The position numbers and the translations under genes are program-made. A stretch of DNA of 8,911 nt from an uncultured Bacteroidota bacterium (lineage in GTDB: Bacteria > Bacteroidota > Bacteroidia > Flavobacteriales > Flavobacteriaceae), in contig CABYCA010000024.1 in the NCBI GenBank assembly GCA_902517365.1, positions 1-8,911 of the forward strand, written 5' to 3'. The number at the start of each line of letters is the position of its first letter. Within the stretch, counting starts at the first letter, position 1. A model generated the notes under the pieces. That model did not search any database. It saw nothing but the letters and a program-made list of their open reading frames with translations, and was not told where the DNA came from. Below, piece after piece: positions 1 to 6,824 of this stretch.

Positions 1-1
1 A

Positions 2-2368
2 TTTGCATTTAGAGGTGGATTATCGTTTAGTTTAGGGGATATTATTATACCTGAGCAGAAACAACATCTTATAGATGATGCAAATAATCAGGTTGATGGA
101 ATTATTGGTAACTATAATATGGGTCTTATCACTAATAATGAAAGATATAATCAGGTTATTGATGTTTGGACATCTGCTAATGCAACACTTACTGAGCTTG
201 CTATGAAACAAATTAGCGAAGACCAGCAAGGATTCAACTCAGTTTATATGATGCTTGACTCAGGAGCTAGAGGTTCAAAAGAACAAATAAGACAGTTAAC
301 TGGGATGAGGGGTTTAATGGCTAAGCCAAAAAAATCTAATGTTGGTGGTGGTGAGATTATTGAAAATCCTATACTGTCAAACTTTAAGGAAGGTCTCTCT
401 ATTTTAGAATACTTCATTTCTACACACGGAGCAAGGAAGGGGTTAGCCGATACTGCACTAAAAACTGCTGATGCAGGATACCTGACTCGAAGATTACATG
501 ATGTTTCACAAGATGTTGTTGTTAATGAGTTTGATTGTGGAACCCTTAGAGGAATTGAGGTGACTGCACTCAAAAAAAATGAGGAAATTGTCGAGACTCT
601 TGGTGAGAGAATTTTAGGTAGAGTTGCACTAAATGATATAATTGATCCTTCAACTAATGAAGTGATAATTGAAGGTGGTAAATTAATTGATGAAGACACT
701 GTAAGTAAAATTGAAAATACTCTTATTACATCTGTCGAAGTTAGATCTGCATTAACATGTGAAACTAAAAAGGGAATATGTGCTAGTTGTTATGGAAGAA
801 ATCTTGCAACTGGTAAGTCTATTCAAATTGGAGAAGCTGTCGGTGTTGTTGCTGCTCAGTCTATCGGTGAGCCAGGAACTCAATTAACTCTGAGAACATT
901 CCACGTTGGTGGTGTAGCTGGAAATATTTCTGAGGAGAATTCTTTAATATCAAGATTTGATGGTGTTGCTGAAATTGAAGACTTAAAAGTTGTCAAAACT
1001 AAAGATAGTGAAGGTAATTCTTCAAATATTGTTATATCTAGAACTACAGAAATTAAGACTTTAGACTCTAAAACAAAAAATGTTTTAAGTACAAATAACA
1101 TACCTTATGGTTCATATCTTAATATTAAAAATGGACAAAAGTTATCGAAAGGTGATATCATATGTAAGTGGGATCCTTTCAATGGTGTGATTGTCTCTGA
1201 ATTTTCAGGAAAAATTGTTTATGAAAATATTGAAGTTGGTAAAACTTATCAAGTTGAGATTGATGAACAAACAGGGTTTAAAGAAAAAGTTATTACAGAT
1301 TCAAGAGATAAAAAACTTATCCCAACACTTCTTATTCAAGATAAAAAAGGAGTAACTCTTAGATCATATAACTTACCTGTAGGGGCACATATTATGGTTG
1401 ATGAAGATGAATCAATTGAAAAGGGTAAAATTCTGGTTAAAATTCCAAGAAAATCAGCTAAATCAGGTGATATAACTGGTGGTTTACCCAGGGTAACTGA
1501 ATTATTTGAAGCAAGAAACCCTTCTAATCCAGCTGTTGTTTCTGAAATTGATGGAGTTGTATCCTTTGGAAAGATTAAAAGAGGAAATAGAGAAATCATT
1601 GTTGAATCTAAGTTTGGTGATATTAAGAAATATTTAGTTAAATTATCAAATCAGATTCTTGTTCAAGAAAATGACTTTATTAAGGCAGGTATGCCTTTAT
1701 CGGATGGATCAATTACCCCAAATGATATCTTAAATATCAAAGGTCCCTCTGCTGTTCAACAATATCTTGTTAATGAAGTCCAAGAGGTATACAGGCTTCA
1801 GGGTGTTAAAATAAATGACAAGCATTTTGAAGTTGTTGTTAGGCAAATGATGAGAAAAGTTAAGATTATTGATACTGGAGATACATTATTCCTTGAAGAT
1901 CAACTTACATTTAAAGATGATTTTATTGCTCAAAATGACAAATTATATGGTATGAAAGTTGTTGAGGATTCAGGGGATAGTGAAAACTTAAAAGTCGGAC
2001 AACTTGTTTCTGCTAGGAATTTGAGAGACGAAAACTCAATGTTAAAAAGAGATGATAAAAAGCTAGTTGATGCTAGAGATGCAAAACCTGCAACAGCTTC
2101 AACTCAGCTTCAAGGTATTACAAGAGCTGCGCTTCAAACAAAATCATTTATTTCAGCAGCATCTTTCCAGGAGACAACGAAAGTTTTAAATGAAGCTGCG
2201 GTTAACGGAAAAAATGATATGCTAGAAGGTTTAAAAGAGAACGTGATTGTTGGTCATAGAATTCCTGCAGGAACAGGAATGAGAAAATACGATGATATCA
2301 TTGTTGGCCCAAAAGATGAGTACAATAGCCTACTAATCAATAAAGAGGAAGAAGAGCTAAATTATTAA
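2..2368 (+). CDS. rpoC: DNA-directed RNA polymerase subunit beta' (C-terminal part, 5' end outside window)
   Basis: This is the large catalytic subunit of RNA polymerase. The reading frame is open from base 2, so the ATG at 119 is internal and not the start. About 788 residues are visible, matching E. coli RpoC from roughly residue 640; the NADFDGD catalytic loop lies upstream of the window. In order I see the bridge helix ([19 protein letters not shown], about 418-480), the zinc site formed by C179, C253, C260 and C263 of the fragment, the trigger-loop helix ([18 protein letters not shown], from 830), an SI3-like insertion of about 180 residues, the second trigger-loop part ([17 protein letters not shown], from 1466), and the conserved tail ([20 protein letters not shown]). 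The linker before LQGIT is about 40 residues longer than in E. coli and rich in Asp/Lys, which I recall as usual for Bacteroidota. The gene ends 9 bases before idi. Identification is certain. Confidence 0.98.
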   Translation, partial: FAFRGGLSFSLGDIIIPEQKQHLIDDANNQVDGIIGNYNMGLITNNERYNQVIDVWTSANATLTELAMKQISEDQQGFNSVYMMLDSGARGSKEQIRQLTGMRGLMAKPKKSNVGGGEIIENPILSNFKEGLSILEYFISTHGARKGLADTALKTADAGYLTRRLHDVSQDVVVNEFDCGTLRGIEVTALKKNEEIVETLGERILGRVALNDIIDPSTNEVIIEGGKLIDEDTVSKIENTLITSVEVRSALTCETKKGICASCYGRNLATGKSIQIGEAVGVVAAQSIGEPGTQLTLRTFHVGGVAGNISEENSLISRFDGVAEIEDLKVVKTKDSEGNSSNIVISRTTEIKTLDSKTKNVLSTNNIPYGSYLNIKNGQKLSKGDIICKWDPFNGVIVSEFSGKIVYENIEVGKTYQVEIDEQTGFKEKVITDSRDKKLIPTLLIQDKKGVTLRSYNLPVGAHIMVDEDESIEKGKILVKIPRKSAKSGDITGGLPRVTELFEARNPSNPAVVSEIDGVVSFGKIKRGNREIIVESKFGDIKKYLVKLSNQILVQENDFIKAGMPLSDGSITPNDILNIKGPSAVQQYLVNEVQEVYRLQGVKINDKHFEVVVRQMMRKVKIIDTGDTLFLEDQLTFKDDFIAQNDKLYGMKVVEDSGDSENLKVGQLVSARNLRDENSMLKRDDKKLVDARDAKPATASTQLQGITRAALQTKSFISAASFQETTKVLNEAAVNGKNDMLEGLKENVIVGHRIPAGTGMRKYDDIIVGPKDEYNSLLINKEEEELNY

Positions 2369-2377
2369 TTTAACTCA

Positions 2378-2896
2378 ATGTCAGTGGAAAAGGTAATTCT
2401 TGTTGATAAAAATGACAAACAAGTAGGGTTAATGCCAAAGCTTGAGGCTCATGAGAAGGGTATATTACATAGAGCCTTTTCAATTTTTATTTTTAATTCT
2501 AAATATGAGCTACTACTTCAAAAAAGAGCTTCTTCAAAATATCACTCTGGCGGATTATGGACAAATACTTGTTGTAGTCATCCAAGAGAAGGTGAAGATA
2601 TCTTAGATGCAGCTAATAGAAGGCTTGATGAAGAGATGGGTATAAAAACAAGTTTAAGAAAAGTCTATGACTTTATTTATAAAGCTGAACTTGACAATCA
2701 ATTAACTGAACATGAATTTGATCATGTTTTTTATGGTGTTTTTGATAACGATCCTATATTAAATAAAAATGAAGCTGAAGATTTTAAATGGGTTGATATG
2801 GAAACACTAAATAATAATATTATCAAAAATGAAGATAATTACACAGTTTGGTTTAAAATAGCTTTTGAGTATTTTTATAATTATTTAAAGAAATGA
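2378..2896 (+). CDS. idi: Isopentenyl-diphosphate delta-isomerase, type I (Nudix fold)
   Basis: Interconverts isopentenyl diphosphate and dimethylallyl diphosphate in the cytoplasm, supplying the starter unit for quinones, carotenoids and undecaprenyl carriers. At 172 residues it is close to the 182 of E. coli Idi. Every residue expected from the E. coli enzyme aligns: metal-binding H25, H31 and H68; catalytic Cys C66 in TNTCCSHP; E86 in the Nudix-like DEEMGI; Y101; and the acidic pair E111/E113 in TEHEF. It is therefore predicted active. Flavobacteria generally use the mevalonate route, in which an isomerase is required; that is family knowledge, not visible here. It starts 9 bases after the rpoC stop with no Shine-Dalgarno, and its TGA overlaps the next ATG, which suggests one transcript with its neighbours. 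The ATG gives the family N-terminus (VILVDKNDKQVG). Confidence 0.96.
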   Translation: MSVEKVILVDKNDKQVGLMPKLEAHEKGILHRAFSIFIFNSKYELLLQKRASSKYHSGGLWTNTCCSHPREGEDILDAANRRLDEEMGIKTSLRKVYDFIYKAELDNQLTEHEFDHVFYGVFDNDPILNKNEAEDFKWVDMETLNNNIIKNEDNYTVWFKIAFEYFYNYLKK

Positions 2897-3300
2897 AAGT
2901 AACTGTAAGTAGAAAAGCACACTTTAATGCAGCTCACAAATTGTTCAGACCTGATTGGAGTGATGCAAAAAACAAAGAAGTCTTTGGTAAATGTGCTAAT
3001 GAAAATTATCATGGCCATAATTATGAGTTAATAGTTAGCTTAACAGGTGAGATTAGTAAAGAAACTGGATACGTATATGATCTTGGTAAACTTAAAAATA
3101 TCATCAAAAAGGAAGTTGAAGATTATCTGGATCATAAAAACCTAAATCTGGATATCGATGACTTCAAATCGTCAAATCCTTCTGCTGAGAACATTGCTGT
3201 TTTAATTTATAATAGACTTATTCCTTATTTTGATGTTAATTATGAATTAAAAATTACTCTATACGAAACACCTAGAAACTTTGTAGAGTATAGTGGTTAA
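2893..3300 (+). CDS. 6-pyruvoyl-tetrahydropterin synthase / 6-carboxytetrahydropterin synthase family protein (COG0720)
   Basis: A small zinc enzyme of the tunnel fold acting on 7,8-dihydroneopterin triphosphate. Family products are 6-carboxytetrahydropterin (QueD, queuosine precursor), 6-pyruvoyltetrahydropterin (biopterin route) or 6-hydroxymethyldihydropterin (folate route). The 135-residue protein starts with the expected strand SRKAHFNAAH. Zinc ligands are H15, H40 and H42; the putative catalytic Cys is C34; D80-H81 (DHKNLN) completes the triad; and E125 (YETPRNFVEY) should anchor the pterin. The spacing C34-x5-HGH resembles the mammalian PTPS-II type rather than the C-x3-HGH of E. coli QueD, and E37 falls in the E-x2-HGH position of PTPS-III enzymes. 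I therefore give no gene symbol, although databases often call such proteins queD. Its ATG overlaps the idi stop (ATGA), implying translational coupling, and its stop overlaps that of the convergent lipoprotein gene. Confidence 0.93.
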   Translation: MKVTVSRKAHFNAAHKLFRPDWSDAKNKEVFGKCANENYHGHNYELIVSLTGEISKETGYVYDLGKLKNIIKKEVEDYLDHKNLNLDIDDFKSSNPSAENIAVLIYNRLIPYFDVNYELKITLYETPRNFVEYSG

Positions 3301-3983
3301 TCAATTGTAATTTCTTTTAAAATTTTTCCGTATTTAGAATCTTTTATGTTGTATGGTAGAGTATCGTAAATCATTTTGAGTAAATCAATATTTGCGTCAG
3401 GTATTTGACTTACTGTTATATACGGTGATATTTCATTATTCGCATTCGTTATCGAAAAGTTTAAAGTATATAAATATTTTTTTCTAATTAATTTTTCTAA
3501 TTCCAAGTTAACTGAATCTATTTTTTTTTGATTATTTTCAATTTGTGAGTTATAAAATATTTCAAGTAAATCAAGATTTTGTGAATTGTATTGTCTCATT
3601 ATGGAATTATACTCTTGAAATAGATCACTATTTCTTGATCCTGAAATTTCATAACTAGAGTCAAAAGTAGTAAGTCTTGTGTTAATTTCTATTTCACCTT
3701 TATTTCCAAAAAACGCAATAATATCATTTAATGAGTCACCGTCTTCCTTATCAAGGTATAGATAATAAATGTCAGGTTCTTCAATATTTGTGCTCAATTT
3801 ATAATTACCCCCTCCTCTTAAATAAACTGAATCTAAGTTAACCACCAAAGAGTCTTTTTCTGTTTGGAGATACAACGCCCCTTTTTTCAAACCATCAATA
3901 TTTCCTGAAATATTCATGTTTTTTTCATTTGAATTACAAGAAATTATAAGCGTTGTTATAATTAGAGTTATTATTTTTTTCAT
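3297..3983 (-). CDS. Putative lipoprotein with DUF4369-like domain
   Basis: A 228-residue protein of unproven function. The N-terminus is a lipoprotein signal: MKK, a hydrophobic stretch and a lipobox ending IIS-C16, so it should be lipid-anchored in the envelope. Residues about 23-115 (MNISGNIDGLKKGALYLQ, then DSLVVNLDSVYLRGGGNYKL and YYLYLDKEDGD) have the beta-rich pattern of DUF4369, which in Bacteroidota usually precedes an AhpC/TSA thioredoxin-like domain. No such domain or CxxC motif follows. Instead residues about 120-185 look helical, rich in Asn, Gln, Glu and Lys, and the protein ends soon afterwards. The stop (3297-3299) overlaps that of the convergent pterin synthase gene. The coding strand holds a run of nine A (3531-3539) that leaves the frame intact. 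The DUF4369 assignment is by pattern recognition and moderately sure; the lipoprotein call is stronger. Confidence 0.75.
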   Translation of the reverse strand: MKKIITLIITTLIISCNSNEKNMNISGNIDGLKKGALYLQTEKDSLVVNLDSVYLRGGGNYKLSTNIEEPDIYYLYLDKEDGDSLNDIIAFFGNKGEIEINTRLTTFDSSYEISGSRNSDLFQEYNSIMRQYNSQNLDLLEIFYNSQIENNQKKIDSVNLELEKLIRKKYLYTLNFSITNANNEISPYITVSQIPDANIDLLKMIYDTLPYNIKDSKYGKILKEITID

Positions 3984-4109
3984 ATTAAATATTTATCCAG
4001 TATGTAATCTTTAAATTTATTGATCTAAATTGAGATAATTTTTCTATGAGTTTTTTATAATCTAAAATTAATATTTTATAGCTAAATAAGATAATCTTTA
4101 TTAGAGTAT

Positions 4110-4117
4110 TATATTTG
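4110..4117 (+). promoter_or_regulatory. Candidate Bacteroidota -7 promoter element (TATATTTG) before the nuclease gene
   Basis: TATATTTG matches the Bacteroidota housekeeping -7 consensus TAnnTTTG in every fixed position and lies 21 bases before the nuclease ATG, which would give a leader of about 15 bases. No TTTG or TTG occurs at the expected -33 distance, so only half of the promoter is recognisable. In such AT-rich DNA a chance match is plausible. It lies in the 155-base divergent spacer 3984-4138, where I see nothing else. Confidence 0.35.
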
Positions 4118-4138
4118 ATTTAAATTAGGCAAAAATAA

Positions 4139-4909
4139 ATGAGACTTACAATTTTTATTATTATTGGCGTCTTCTCAAGCTTGAATTGGGGATCTACTGG
4201 CCATAGAGTAATAGCAGAAGTTGCAAGTAATTATTTAACTGATAATGCAAGATTAGAAATTAACAAAATACTTAATGGAGAAACCCTTGTAAATGCCTCA
4301 ACCTATGCTGATGATATAAAGTCTGATAGTAGATATGATAAGTATTATAATTGGCATTTTTTAAATATGGAATTGGATGATGAATATGAAGAAATTACTC
4401 CTTCAGAGAGGGGAGATGTTTTTATTGCTATAAATAAATGTATAGATATCTTAGAGAGCGACTCAGTATCTAATACAGACAAATCATTCTATTTAAAATT
4501 ACTTGTTCATTTCGTTGGTGATCTTCATCAGCCGTTACATATTGGAAGGTATCAGGATAGAGGCGCCAATAGAATATATGTAAAATGGTTTGGAAGAAAT
4601 TCAAATCTTCATAGGGTATGGGACTCTGAAATGATTAATAGTCATAACATGAGCTATAGTGAACTTGCATTAAATCTTCCAAATCCAGATCTCTTAATAT
4701 CTGCAGAAGAAGCTAATGATTTTAAAAGAGGTGATGTCCTGAATTGGGTAGATGAGATTCATGAATACACTAACAAGATATATGGTGATGTATCTATTGA
4801 TGATAAACTAGGTTATGAATACCAATACAAAAATTTTGGAACTGTAAAAGATCTACTATTAATTGGCGGAATTAGACTAGCTAAAATCCTTAATTATTTA
4901 TTTGATTAG
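4139..4909 (+). CDS. Secreted S1/P1-type nuclease
   Basis: A zinc-dependent endonuclease of the S1/P1 family, which cleaves single-stranded DNA and RNA and removes 3' phosphates; probably periplasmic or secreted, for nucleotide or phosphate scavenging. All nine ligands of the trinuclear zinc centre are identifiable: W17 and H22 (WGSTGH), D58 (ASTYADD), H73 (NWHFLN), H124, D128 and H134 (HFVGDLHQPLH), and H158 and D162 (LHRVWD). At 256 residues it has a normal length. The N-terminus is a short hydrophobic signal (MRLTIFIIIGVFSSLN) ending just before W17, which in characterised family members becomes residue 1 and binds zinc through its amino group. The Asn at the implied -1 position is not typical for signal peptidase I. 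The ATG at 4139 is chosen because it gives this signal. The gene ends inside the tail of htpG (12-base overlap). Confidence 0.93.
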   Translation: MRLTIFIIIGVFSSLNWGSTGHRVIAEVASNYLTDNARLEINKILNGETLVNASTYADDIKSDSRYDKYYNWHFLNMELDDEYEEITPSERGDVFIAINKCIDILESDSVSNTDKSFYLKLLVHFVGDLHQPLHIGRYQDRGANRIYVKWFGRNSNLHRVWDSEMINSHNMSYSELALNLPNPDLLISAEEANDFKRGDVLNWVDEIHEYTNKIYGDVSIDDKLGYEYQYKNFGTVKDLLLIGGIRLAKILNYLFD

Positions 4910-6763
4910 ATCTATACTTCTGTTTATAAATTCAGTGAGCTCCTTACCAGTTAGAGTATTTTGAGAAAGTTTAGCAAGATCTACAGACTGTTTTATTAGA
5001 CTATTTCTTTTTTTCTCTGTCCTTGTATTTAATATTTTACTCACTAATTCATGGTTAGTATTCACAATTAAAGAGAACATGTCTGGCATACTTCCCATTC
5101 CTCCGCCACCCGTCTGTTGCATCTCCTTCATTCTTCTCATAAACTCTGGTTGAGCAAGCATAAAAGGTAAAGACTTACTGTCTAAAGGCTCAAGTTGAAC
5201 TGTATATTTATCATCAGAAACTGCATTCTCAATCATTGGTTTTAACTTTTCTTTTTCTTCATCTGACAATTTTGAGATTATTTGATCATCCTTTTTAATA
5301 AGATTTTCTAATGTATCAGAATCAACTCTTGAGAACTTGAGTTTTTCTTTTTTAGATTCAAGTTTCTGAATCAGATGGGGTATGATAGGTGAATCTAACA
5401 ATAATACTTCATAGCCTTTCTCCTTTGCAGATTCAATGTAAGTGTACTGTTCATCTTTATTCTGTGCATATAAAATGATTAGGTTTCCATCTTTATCAGT
5501 CTGTAAATCTTTGGTTTTATCCTCTAACTCCTGATATGTGTAATACTTTTCATTTACTGAAGGATATAAATTAAAGGATTCAGCCTTTTCATAAAATTTA
5601 TCTTCTGTAAGCATTCCATATTCAATTACAACTTTGATGTCATTCCATTTGCTTTCAAGATTTTCCCTTTCATTTTTGAATATTGAGCTTAACTTGTCTG
5701 CAACTTTTCTTGTAATATAATTGGTTATTTTTTTAACTGAAGAATCTGATTGAAGATAACTTCTAGATACGTTAAGAGGAATATCTGGGGAGTCTATAAC
5801 TCCTTTTAATAGTCCTAAAAATTCAGGTACAATTCCTTCTACGTTATCTGTAACAAATACCTGATTCTGATAAAGTTGTATTCTATCTTTTTGAAGATTA
5901 AGATCATTAGATATTTTAGGAAAATATAATATCCCTGTTAGATTGAATGGATAATCAACATTAAGATGAATATGAAATAATGGTTCTTCAAATTGGTATG
6001 GATATAACTCTCTGTAAAATTGTTTATAGTCTTCATCCTTTAACTCAGACGGAGGTCTTGTCCATGCTGGATTTGGGTTATTAATGATATTATCAACAGT
6101 TTTCTTTTCATCTTTTTCTTCATCTTTTCCTGGAACAGTTTCCTCCTTTGTTCCAAATTTAATTGGATGTGGCATAAACTTGTTGTACTTGTTAAGAAGC
6201 TCTGTAATCTTACTTTCTTCAAGATAATCTTTTGAATCTTTTGAGACATGAAGAATAACTTCAGTACCCCTGTTTTTCTTATCACTCTTTTTCAAGCTAT
6301 ATTCAGGTGAACCATCACATATCCAGTGTGCTGCAGGGTCATCTTTGAAGGATTTAGTAATTATTTCAACTTTATCAGCAACCATAAATGAAGAATAAAA
6401 ACCTAGACCAAAATGACCAATTATTCCAGTATCGTTTGAAGTTTCTTTATATTTTTCAAGAAATTCTTCAGCTCCTGAAAAAGCAACATCGTTAATATAT
6501 TTTTTTACTTCATCAGAAGTCATTCCAACTCCATTATCAATAATATGTAGCGTTTTCTTCTTTTTGTCTACCTTCACTTCAACACCTAGATCCCCGATTT
6601 CCCCTTTAACTTCTCCTATGCTAGATAAATGTTGGATTTTTGTTAAAGCATCTGTAGCATTTGAAATAAGCTCTCTCAAAAAAATTTCTTGATCACTATA
6701 TAAAAATTTTTTTATAAGTGGAAATATATTCTCAACAGAAACATTAATTTTTCCTTTAGCCAT
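4898..6763 (-). CDS. htpG: Chaperone protein HtpG (bacterial Hsp90)
   Basis: Cytosolic ATP-dependent Hsp90 chaperone that remodels client proteins, typically with the DnaK system. The 621 residues include the full GHKL ATPase domain: E31 (catalytic) and N35 in RELISNATDA, D76-N-G-V-G-M81, the glycine-rich lid GHFGLGF (116-122), and G166-T-E-V. A short charged segment (about 206-221, Lys/Glu-rich) follows. The middle domain carries the expected ATP-contacting Arg, R334, in PLNVSRSYLQ. The C-terminal dimerisation domain includes a Gly/Met-rich stretch (QQTGGGGMGSMPDMF) that I recall as usual in Bacteroidota HtpG. There is no C-terminal MEEVD, as expected for bacteria. No CIRCE-like inverted repeat is visible upstream. 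The start MAKGKINV gives the canonical N-terminus. It lies 61 bases downstream of the symporter on the same strand and may be transcribed with it or alone. The 3' end overlaps the convergent nuclease gene. Confidence 0.98.
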   Translation of the reverse strand: MAKGKINVSVENIFPLIKKFLYSDQEIFLRELISNATDALTKIQHLSSIGEVKGEIGDLGVEVKVDKKKKTLHIIDNGVGMTSDEVKKYINDVAFSGAEEFLEKYKETSNDTGIIGHFGLGFYSSFMVADKVEIITKSFKDDPAAHWICDGSPEYSLKKSDKKNRGTEVILHVSKDSKDYLEESKITELLNKYNKFMPHPIKFGTKEETVPGKDEEKDEKKTVDNIINNPNPAWTRPPSELKDEDYKQFYRELYPYQFEEPLFHIHLNVDYPFNLTGILYFPKISNDLNLQKDRIQLYQNQVFVTDNVEGIVPEFLGLLKGVIDSPDIPLNVSRSYLQSDSSVKKITNYITRKVADKLSSIFKNERENLESKWNDIKVVIEYGMLTEDKFYEKAESFNLYPSVNEKYYTYQELEDKTKDLQTDKDGNLIILYAQNKDEQYTYIESAKEKGYEVLLLDSPIIPHLIQKLESKKEKLKFSRVDSDTLENLIKKDDQIISKLSDEEKEKLKPMIENAVSDDKYTVQLEPLDSKSLPFMLAQPEFMRRMKEMQQTGGGGMGSMPDMFSLIVNTNHELVSKILNTRTEKKRNSLIKQSVDLAKLSQNTLTGKELTEFINRSIDLIK

Positions 6764-6824
6764 GATAATTTTTAATTAAGTTATTACAAAAAAAATACCA
6801 ATCAATAAATATGACAAATTGACA

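Noticed and set aside
119..121. ATG at 119 as the start of a 749-residue protein
   Set aside because: The same frame is open back to base 2 and encodes conserved RpoC sequence ([16 protein letters not shown]), so this Met is internal to a gene cut by the window edge.
244..699. Minus-strand open frame inside rpoC (151 codons)
   Set aside because: Shadow of rpoC: Ser/Pro-rich composition, no start context and no family resemblance. The same applies to the minus frames at 32-229, 880-1101 and 1336-1599.
3531..3539. Run of nine T (A9 in the lipoprotein coding strand) as a phase-variation tract
   Set aside because: Runs of eight A or T occur elsewhere in this AT-rich window, for example in rpoC near 571. 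The frame is intact and nothing else suggests switching.
4130..4137. TATTTTTG on the minus strand as a promoter for the lipoprotein gene
   Set aside because: It matches TAnnTTTG but has no -33 partner, abuts the nuclease start codon, and would give a leader of about 140 bases. Likely chance.
4906..4913. Palindrome TAGATCTA at the nuclease/htpG junction as an operator or terminator
   Set aside because: Only an 8-base perfect palindrome with no loop or T-tract, expected by chance in AT-rich DNA. It encodes the last htpG codons.
6040..6285. Minus-strand open frame of 81 codons overlapping htpG
   Set aside because: An alternate frame on the same strand within htpG, Lys-rich because of the Glu/Lys-rich linker codons. 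The plus-strand frame at 7195-7383 inside the symporter is likewise a shadow.
6695..6720. AT-rich near-palindrome with a long T-run as a terminator
   Set aside because: It lies inside the conserved htpG N-terminus, where it encodes YSDQEIFL and nearby residues, and has no GC stem.
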